A stretch of DNA of 11,336 bases. It comes from Candidatus Hodarchaeota archaeon. GTDB lineage: Archaea > Asgardarchaeota > Heimdallarchaeia > Hodarchaeales > Hodarchaeaceae. Below the pieces are notes generated by a model. That model saw only the letters and a program-made list of their open reading frames with translations. It did not search any database and had not been told where the DNA came from. Positions 1 to 5,234 of this stretch are shown here, piece by piece. The stretch's first letter is position 1. Each line of letters begins with the position of its first letter. The translations under genes and the position numbers were made by a program. The stretch lies in the NCBI GenBank assembly GCA_016839665.1, contig JAEOTU010000028.1, forward strand, positions 1 to 11,336, read 5' to 3'.

Positions 1-184
1 CAGTCTTTAATATACCACGTAAACTTCTAACATTCTCTACTACTGGTTTTATAAGAACTCCGTCCTCAGACTTAACAAAAAATACTTTTTTCCCAGGTTT
101 TAGATTTAATTCATCACGTAATTTTCTAGGTATAGTTATCTGACCTTTTTTTGTTATAGTGCTTTCGTCTGACAAAAATTCCAC
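1..184 (-). CDS. SpoVT/AbrB-domain regulator or antitoxin (5' part, runs off left edge)
   Basis: The leftward reading frame gives about 61 residues before the window ends. It contains the swapped-hairpin AbrB signature: a TKKGQITIPRKLRDEL segment (about residues 11-26), then LKPGKKV, then a beta strand (DGVLIKPV). AbrB-fold proteins are dimeric DNA binders, acting as transcription regulators or as antitoxins of VapB type. The segment after the domain (VENVRSLRGILK) resembles the short linker that leads into the toxin-binding tail of VapB-like antitoxins, so a toxin gene could lie just outside the window; that is inference. Start choice: GTG at 184-182 lies about 28 bases from the palindromic TATA centre, which suggests a leaderless transcript. 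TTG at 175-173 is an alternative, with AGGTG at 186-182 as a possible ribosome site. Confidence 0.8.
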   Translation of the reverse strand, partial: MEFLSDESTITKKGQITIPRKLRDELNLKPGKKVFFVKSEDGVLIKPVVENVRSLRGILKT

Positions 185-205
185 CTGTATGAATTCTAGT
201 ATTAC

Positions 206-217
206 AAATTTATAAAT
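206..217. promoter_or_regulatory. Palindromic TATA element between divergent genes
   Basis: The ten bases ATTTATAAAT at 208-217 are a perfect palindrome, so they read as a TATA box on both strands. The centre is about 28 bases from the GTG of the leftward AbrB gene. A rightward start of transcription would fall near 239, just before the permease start codons at 248 or 257. One element could therefore serve both genes. The assignment rests on spacing and composition only. Confidence 0.45.
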
Positions 218-256
218 CTATTGATAATGATTTAATCGTTTAAGGTTTTGATTAGA

Positions 257-1150
257 GTGGAGAATCGTCCTGTAGTATTTTATTTACTCATGGTTATTGC
301 GACCCTTGGTTGGGGGATAAGCTGGCCAATCGGGAAAATATTAGTAGACGTTGCACCACCGTTAACAATTGGTTTTTTTAGGTTTCTCATAGCATTCTGT
401 TGTTTCGGTCCAATTCTTTTCTGGAAATACTCACCAACACAGTACTCTAGAAGCTCGTTCAGAATTTTTTTTCTATTAGGTTTAACTGGAGCATTTGGCT
501 ATGGTGTTTTCTTCTTAATTGGGTTGCAATTTACCACAGCTGCCCAAGGAGCAATTATTGCGGGGGTTAATCCAGCAATAGTGAGTCTACTTGCCCTCTT
601 CTTTTTCCAAGAAAAACTTAAACGGCAGTGGCAGTATCTAGGGTTTGGATTAAGCTTTTTAGGGATAATATTTGTAATCGGGATTCAATCCTTATTGGAT
701 TTTCGGCTAGAATATCTTATTGGAAACTTATTGATACTCGGTGCCATGGGATGTTGGGGATTATACACCACCATCAGTAAAAAGACCATGAAGGACCACA
801 CGGCATTCGAAGCCACCGCGGGAGGTGTGTTTATGGGAATGATTTTATTTGGGATTGGGTCAATATTTGAGGAGTTTTGGATGCTTCCAGGACTCATTTC
901 CCTGACATTCTGGGTCGGAATTTTGGTTCTAGGAGTATTTGCAACTTTCATGAGTTTTACGTTGTATTTTATGTCTATAGAATCAATTGGTCCAACAAGG
1001 GCAGCAATCTTCATCAATCTCGTCCCCATTTTCGGGACTCTTTTTTCTGTGGTTTTACTCCAAGAGAAAATATTGTGGACATTCGTAATTGGGCTTTTCC
1101 TAGTTGTTGTTGGAATCTTAATCATCAATTTTCCGAATAAAGAAGATTAA
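257..1150 (+). CDS. EamA/DMT-superfamily permease
   Basis: This is an integral membrane protein of about 297 residues with ten hydrophobic helices, the usual size and layout for the drug/metabolite transporter superfamily. Two EamA repeats of five helices are visible. The first begins with LGWGISWPIGK and ends near the FFFQEKL turn. The second begins near GAMGCWGLYTTISKK and ends near VVLLQEKI. The paired QEK motifs at equivalent places in both repeats are typical of EamA proteins. Members export amino acids, metabolites or drugs; the substrate cannot be read from the sequence. GTG at 257 is preferred because AAGGT at 242-246 gives a 10-base spacer, while TTG at 248 would leave one base. It is transcribed away from an AbrB-type regulator, which may control it. 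Confidence 0.88.
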   Translation: MENRPVVFYLLMVIATLGWGISWPIGKILVDVAPPLTIGFFRFLIAFCCFGPILFWKYSPTQYSRSSFRIFFLLGLTGAFGYGVFFLIGLQFTTAAQGAIIAGVNPAIVSLLALFFFQEKLKRQWQYLGFGLSFLGIIFVIGIQSLLDFRLEYLIGNLLILGAMGCWGLYTTISKKTMKDHTAFEATAGGVFMGMILFGIGSIFEEFWMLPGLISLTFWVGILVLGVFATFMSFTLYFMSIESIGPTRAAIFINLVPIFGTLFSVVLLQEKILWTFVIGLFLVVVGILIINFPNKED

Positions 1151-1322
1151 GGTGTAAGCAATTAGAAATTTGTCCGTGTTACAATCATTAAACATATGTT
1201 ATATCAACATTTCTTATTTATTTTAGGAATACATTAATATCTTCCATAAAATTTAACAATAAACGAATATAATTTCATAAAAATAAGTATATCCGTATAT
1301 ATTTCAAATTAACATAAATAAA

Positions 1323-1332
1323 CTTTATAAAG
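1323..1332 (+). promoter_or_regulatory. Putative TATA box for the winged-helix/nucleotidyltransferase run
   Basis: CTTTATAAAG is a palindromic TATA-like element. Its centre at about 1328 predicts transcription starting near 1355, some six bases before the ATG at 1361. The whole 1151-1360 gap is very AT-rich, so other TATA-like strings (for example 1341-1350) compete with it. No further structure was recognised in this gap. Confidence 0.4.
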
Positions 1333-1360
1333 AATATAAATTATATAAAAATTGGAAGAA

Positions 1361-2356
1361 ATGACAACAAATATTCTCTCTGTGATAACTCAAGATGTCT
1401 CCTTGAGTATTATAACTGAGCTTCATAAGAATCAAAAGCCGTTATCTGTGTATGATTTCAAGGAAACTTATTCTCTAGCTCAATATAGGTATAGTTTACG
1501 ACAGCTCCGATCTTACTTGATAATTGCTTCCTTTAGAAAGAAAAAAAGGCTTTATTACACTATTAATCCGTTATATGAAGAGAAAATCTCCACTTTACTT
1601 GAGTTTGACACTACCCTGACTTCTTACCCTTCCTTCACCTCGTATTTTCCACTGCTAAAACAAATAGAAGGGTGGGCTCTAGCAGATTCTACTGCTCTTG
1701 ACTATTTAGTTCCCTTTCTTAATTTATCTGGGGGAAAACATTCTTTCTGTGTTAGAAGTGTGAAAGAGAAGGAAAAAATCGCACAGGTTATTCCTCAGAC
1801 ACTGTTAGATATCCAGATTCAACCAACATACTTCATTAAACACCCTAAAATAATTCATATAGCTGATTTTCCAATCTTGGCACCCGAAATATTATTGTTT
1901 CGATTATTGAAACATCAGAATGCTCGTGTTTCCTTAGCTTCTCTGTTTCTCCTCCCTTACATTTCTCCAAAGGCTTTAATTTTGAGAATGAGAAAAGAGA
2001 AAACGTGGTTACCTACACTAGTTTATTTGATTATTTGTTTGCATGAATATCTGAGCGATCTACCCTCTAGTTCTCCTTTGAAGATATGGTTCTATAATAT
2101 TAACCAATACGATAGAGCATTGTTCTTCCAAGAGTATTTAAAACACCTAATCCCTAGTAAGAAAGTTCAGAGAGAGAAGCTCCGTCCTAAATCAGCTTTG
2201 CCATTCTCAATCTTAAGAACACACTGGAAAAAGAAAATGAATAATTATAGCAAATGGGATCTCCTTGCAGAACTGTTTGGTGAAAAATGGAGATTCTTTA
2301 CCCCAGAGGCAATAAAGGCGTTGTATTCGACAGAAGATTTTTATCGAAAAGCCTAA
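1361..2356 (+). CDS. Winged-helix protein, AbiEi-like putative antitoxin
   Basis: This is a soluble protein of about 331 residues. The first 75 or so residues look like a winged helix: helices around ITQDVSLSIITELHKN and AQYRYSLRQLRSYL, then a basic hairpin FRKKKRLYYTINP. The middle part carries GWALADSTALDYLVPFL (about residues 104-120) and ILAPEILLFRLLK (about 172-184). These stand where AbiEi-type antitoxins have their SAL-like helix and their ERALLDLL-like helix. The C-terminal third is basic and helical. It sits 13 bases upstream of a nucleotidyltransferase gene in the same direction, the usual antitoxin-then-toxin order of type IV AbiE systems. The antitoxin role is inferred from layout and context, not from strong motif identity; a plain transcription regulator is possible. 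ATG at 1361 is chosen over TTG at 1352 because of the TATA spacing. Confidence 0.6.
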   Translation: MTTNILSVITQDVSLSIITELHKNQKPLSVYDFKETYSLAQYRYSLRQLRSYLIIASFRKKKRLYYTINPLYEEKISTLLEFDTTLTSYPSFTSYFPLLKQIEGWALADSTALDYLVPFLNLSGGKHSFCVRSVKEKEKIAQVIPQTLLDIQIQPTYFIKHPKIIHIADFPILAPEILLFRLLKHQNARVSLASLFLLPYISPKALILRMRKEKTWLPTLVYLIICLHEYLSDLPSSSPLKIWFYNINQYDRALFFQEYLKHLIPSKKVQREKLRPKSALPFSILRTHWKKKMNNYSKWDLLAELFGEKWRFFTPEAIKALYSTEDFYRKA

Positions 2357-2369
2357 GGACGTGGGAATT

Positions 2370-3041
2370 ATGGACTCTTTAATCCCAACTCATGAGCAGA
2401 TTAAAGAAGCGAAGAAAAAATTAGAAGAAATCCTAAATGTGAAATGTTTTTCTCTTGGAGGGACATATCTACAGGAGTTATTCCCACTTAAAACAACAAA
2501 AGATATCGATTTAGTAGTGGCAATTGATGAATCCTTGTATTCACAAGAAATAGAGAACAGAGTTATCCAACAGCTCGTAGCTTTGAATTATAGATATGTT
2601 CAGGGGACAAAAAATCCATGGCGGTTTGCTTCAATAGGCGAGGGAAGTGCAAGATTAGATGTATTTATACGAGACGTATCTGATTTTAAAATTACCAATT
2701 CAATGTTAAAGCGAACTACTGCAGGCCGGCTTTCTTACGAAGATTATCTACTTCTAAAGATTCAAACAACTCGCGATGATCCAAAAGATATTACAGATAT
2801 CATTTTTTTATTACAAAACATTCACAGAGGAGATTTCAATTGGAAAGTATTTTTTAATGAGCTGAAGACTCAGCTTTTAGAATATGGAGAAAAAGAGTCC
2901 AGTGAAGTAGTTCTAGGGAGAATCATCGAAATTGGTTATAAATTAGAGCACATAAATGAGAGAGAGCCTTCCCTCATTCCTGATTCTGTCATAAAACAAA
3001 TAGATGAGATTTATGATTATTTTAGAGCATTCACACAGTGA
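2370..3041 (+). CDS. Nucleotidyltransferase-fold protein, AbiEii/DUF6036-like putative toxin
   Basis: This is a protein of 223 residues with the polymerase-beta-type nucleotidyltransferase core. The glycine motif is GGTYLQELFP (G30, G31), followed by the metal-binding pair in KDIDLVV (D45, D47) and a third likely carboxylate in RLDVF (D97). After this core, LKIQTTRDDPKDITDI (about residues 129-144) matches the K...R..D..DI signature that closes this fold in AbiEii, MNT and DUF6036-like proteins. Such enzymes transfer nucleotides to protein or RNA; AbiEii toxins modify tRNA ends or related targets. It follows the winged-helix gene by 13 bases and precedes the exonuclease gene by 32. AAGGA at 2355-2359 gives a 10-base spacer to ATG 2370; GTG at 2361 is an in-frame alternative. 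All expected catalytic carboxylates are present, so it is probably active. Confidence 0.72.
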   Translation: MDSLIPTHEQIKEAKKKLEEILNVKCFSLGGTYLQELFPLKTTKDIDLVVAIDESLYSQEIENRVIQQLVALNYRYVQGTKNPWRFASIGEGSARLDVFIRDVSDFKITNSMLKRTTAGRLSYEDYLLLKIQTTRDDPKDITDIIFLLQNIHRGDFNWKVFFNELKTQLLEYGEKESSEVVLGRIIEIGYKLEHINEREPSLIPDSVIKQIDEIYDYFRAFTQ

Positions 3042-3073
3042 ACTAAAGAAGAAGAAGAAAGGAACTTAACCAA

Positions 3074-4009
3074 ATGAGTAACACAAAACGAACATCTCTA
3101 AAAGGGAAAAGGCAAGGGAATGCAAAGATAAAAGATAAATCGGTAGTTTTTATCCAGACGAATCAAAAGCTCCAACAAGCAATAGAAAATATTCAACGAT
3201 ATGACACCATCGGAGTGGATCTGGAAGGAAATTCATTCTATCGGTATTATGATAAGATCTGTCTGGTGCAAGTTGCCACTCCGAGTAAGATCTATCTTGT
3301 AGACACCCTCGCAAATGTGGATCATTCCTTACTCAAACCTGTCTTTGAAAATGCCTCTATTGAGAAAATTTTCCATGACCCAACGTCGTACGACCTCGGG
3401 ATTCTAAAGGAAAAATTGTCAATTTATCCAGTCAAGATTTTTGATACCCAATTAGCAGCGCGACTTATCGGAATAAGACGCTTGGGACTTGATTCTCTTT
3501 TGGCAAGGTACTTTGGAGTAAAAATTACAAAGAAGTTCAAAAAGGCCAATTGGGGTAGACGTCCTCTGCCTAAAGAGTGGCTAGAGTATGCAGCCAATGA
3601 TGTTCGATACCTCATTGAATTAAAGGCCTTGTTATTGGAAGAATTGGAATCTGTTGCTGTATTTCGAGACAAGTGCAAACAGATGGAAACGATTGTGCGC
3701 AAACCCAAATTTTTCAGTCCTGAAAATTATCTAAATTTACGTGGTGCACGGAGTCTCCCAGAACAACAACAGAAGATTCTCAAGAACCTCTTTGTCTGGC
3801 GAGAGAGAGAAGCTCGAAAGAAGGATCGACCTCCGTTCATGGTTCTTCAACCTTCAACATTAGTGTCTCTTGCGGAAAAAGAAATTTCAGAAATTAAAGA
3901 TGTGAAGCTGTTCCTTGGAAAGAAACGTGGGAAGAATCAAAACTTGTGTCAAGCAATCTTTGATGTGATAGAGTTAGCAAAGAATGATAAATGGGTAGAA
4001 TTGGAGTGA
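3074..4009 (+). CDS. rnd: Ribonuclease D-like DEDDy 3'-5' exonuclease with HRDC domain
   Basis: This 311-residue protein has the layout of bacterial ribonuclease D, minus its second HRDC copy. A Lys/Arg-rich tail (residues 1-22) precedes the DEDDy exonuclease domain. Motif I is GVDLEGN (D49, E51), motif II is HDPTSYDLGIL (D107) and motif III is YAANDVRYL (Y172, D176). The full D-E-D-D set plus tyrosine is intact. Residues about 222-300 form one HRDC domain, a helical nucleic-acid binding module, starting near RGARSLPEQQQKIL with a WREREARKKDRPP segment. The family trims the 3' ends of tRNA and other structured RNAs with two metal ions; related DEDDy domains act on DNA in WRN. AAAGGA at 3058-3063 is a good ribosome site with a 10-base spacer. 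It probably belongs to the same transcript as the two genes before it. Ribonuclease D is chiefly bacterial and eukaryotic, so an archaeal copy suggests transfer. Confidence 0.87.
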   Translation: MSNTKRTSLKGKRQGNAKIKDKSVVFIQTNQKLQQAIENIQRYDTIGVDLEGNSFYRYYDKICLVQVATPSKIYLVDTLANVDHSLLKPVFENASIEKIFHDPTSYDLGILKEKLSIYPVKIFDTQLAARLIGIRRLGLDSLLARYFGVKITKKFKKANWGRRPLPKEWLEYAANDVRYLIELKALLLEELESVAVFRDKCKQMETIVRKPKFFSPENYLNLRGARSLPEQQQKILKNLFVWREREARKKDRPPFMVLQPSTLVSLAEKEISEIKDVKLFLGKKRGKNQNLCQAIFDVIELAKNDKWVELE

Positions 4010-4077
4010 TAACAATGTCGGATTATAATCCAGGATTTTCGTATGAAAAATACCAGATGTGAATTCTTCGGCATTTA

Positions 4078-4365
4078 TCAAACGATCGCCTGTTGCTGAA
4101 AGTTTAAATAAAGTAATTGCGGAATAATGCTCTTAGAAAGAACAGGTCGATTTTTTTTATAGTTATACCAAGTAATGGATACCTTTGGAGGTTGAGATAT
4201 CAGTTTAGGAGGATCAGGTATTTTTTCAATGATTATTCGTCCTTGAACGACCGAATATTTTATTTTTTGATGTTCTTTAAACCCGGCAGCCATTCTAATT
4301 TGCTTTGAAGGGAAAAATTCACCTTTAGAACCTACTTTTCCTTCCTCGTTTTTTGTCATTTCCAC
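4078..4365 (-). CDS. Archaeal-type AbrB-domain regulator with C-terminal extension
   Basis: This 95-residue protein has an AbrB domain at about residues 9-50: KVGSKGEFFPSKQIR, then AGFKEHQKIKYSV, then QGRIIIEKIPD. The G-x-KGE-x-FP-x-K-x-IR form is the variant common in archaeal AbrB proteins. The remaining 45 residues contain a short basic and tyrosine-rich stretch (WYNYKKNRP) followed by a hydrophobic end (SIIPQLLYLNFQ). That end may bind a partner protein or mediate oligomerisation, but it is not recognised. Start: GTG at 4365-4363 is about 30 bases from the centre of a TATA-like element, so the message may be leaderless. ATG at 4359-4357 is an alternative two codons in. It is convergent with the exonuclease gene and divergent from the exported-protein gene. 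No toxin-like partner is adjacent, which favours a regulator role. Confidence 0.78.
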   Translation of the reverse strand: MEMTKNEEGKVGSKGEFFPSKQIRMAAGFKEHQKIKYSVVQGRIIIEKIPDPPKLISQPPKVSITWYNYKKNRPVLSKSIIPQLLYLNFQQQAIV

Positions 4366-4390
4366 TCGATTATACAGGGTTTATTCCAAT

Positions 4391-4398
4391 AAATAAAA
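4391..4398 (-). promoter_or_regulatory. Putative TATA box of the leftward AbrB gene
   Basis: Read on the minus strand this is TTTTATTT, centred near 4394. A start of transcription 27 bases away would fall near 4367, next to the GTG start codon at 4365. The gap from 4366 to 4545 otherwise shows only AT-rich sequence and the divergent promoter at its right end. Confidence 0.35.
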
Positions 4399-4511
4399 TT
4401 TTCCTCAGGTGAAATCTGATAAAATCGTCTCATTAAAACATAAGAGTTTTTATAATGATAAAAAACAATACCATCTCGTTTACAGTCGATTGTGGCACTA
4501 TCTTGTCATAC

Positions 4512-4521
4512 AATATTTATA
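4512..4521 (+). promoter_or_regulatory. Putative TATA box of the exported-protein gene
   Basis: AATATTTATA is centred near 4517, which puts the predicted transcript start at about 4543-4544. The ATG is at 4546 and no ribosome site precedes it, so the message is probably leaderless. Confidence 0.45.
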
Positions 4522-4545
4522 GTAGTAAAATAACATTATTCAGTC

Positions 4546-5139
4546 ATGCGAAATGCCAAAATTATTATTTTCTGTATAATAATTCCTTTTCTAACTCTAC
4601 CTATTGATTCTAGCCATTGTACAACTAATGCAGTTTATCCACTAGTTAAAGCCACAGATTACCTGAACACAAGCATACCATCGTCTACTGATGTGTATCC
4701 TGAAGGAGCTGATGTATTTAATAAAACACTTGAAGACCAAGAAAACTTCCTGGCGGAGGATTATGATGTAAACAGTTTAGACAGTGTTCAAGTTTATTTT
4801 ATGATTGATCGGTCTTCTGTCGATTTAGAAATATTTTTTCATGGAGCGGAATATGAAGTGATTTATGAAGGCCTTTCACCGCGTTCTTCAGCTTATAATA
4901 AGACTTTTGGGTTTAGAGGCTTCTCTGGAAGGGTCCAATTCGCATTTTCTAATCCAGGGGTGACACCTGGTGGCGATAGTATCCATATCTTTGGTTTTAC
5001 TAGATTAATTCCAAATGGAAGACAAGATGCAGATCCAATCATATCTGTACCTGAGTATAAACCATTTTTTGAAGGCTGGATAGTAGTGATTGTGGCTACA
5101 GGTTTTGTGTTTGCCCGTAAGTACAATAAGAAGCGTTGA
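4546..5139 (+). CDS. Predicted exported, C-terminally membrane-anchored protein of unknown function
   Basis: I do not recognise a family for this 197-residue protein. Residues 1-22 look like a signal peptide: a short basic start (MRNAK) and a hydrophobic core (IIIFCIIIPFLTLPI). A polar, acidic region rich in Ser, Asp and Tyr follows (about 23-80), then a probable beta-rich domain (about 80-165; VQVYFMIDRSSVDLEIFF, then SGRVQFAF and SIHIFGF). Residues about 174-190 (GWIVVIVATGFVFA) form a membrane segment, followed by the basic tail RKYNKKR, which fits a cytoplasmic end. Three N-x-S/T sequons (N41, N59, N118) lie in the predicted outer part, as expected for a glycosylated archaeal surface protein. 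It stands alone between an opposite-strand AbrB gene and the helicase gene, 95 bases upstream of the latter. Confidence 0.7.
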   Translation: MRNAKIIIFCIIIPFLTLPIDSSHCTTNAVYPLVKATDYLNTSIPSSTDVYPEGADVFNKTLEDQENFLAEDYDVNSLDSVQVYFMIDRSSVDLEIFFHGAEYEVIYEGLSPRSSAYNKTFGFRGFSGRVQFAFSNPGVTPGGDSIHIFGFTRLIPNGRQDADPIISVPEYKPFFEGWIVVIVATGFVFARKYNKKR

Positions 5140-5234
5140 TAAACACAACTTTGAACATCATTGAATATAAATCAAATGGATTGTAATTTTTTCGCATTAA
5201 AAAGTGACAGTCTCTAATGATATTTGAATATTAA

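Noticed and set aside
685..1128. Minus-strand open frame of 147 codons opposite the permease gene
   Set aside because: It lies wholly within the permease gene, and its Pro/Thr/Asn-rich composition is what the complement of membrane-helix codons gives. It has no recognisable domain.
1151..1360. Strongly AT-rich gap considered as an origin or attachment site
   Set aside because: There are no repeated origin-recognition-like boxes, direct repeats, tRNA remnant or integrase gene. It fits an ordinary AT-rich promoter region.
4954..4970. Imperfect palindrome CCAGG...CCTGG in the exported-protein gene
   Set aside because: Five matching bases at each side inside a coding region (a Pro-Gly-rich turn) are not enough to call a site.
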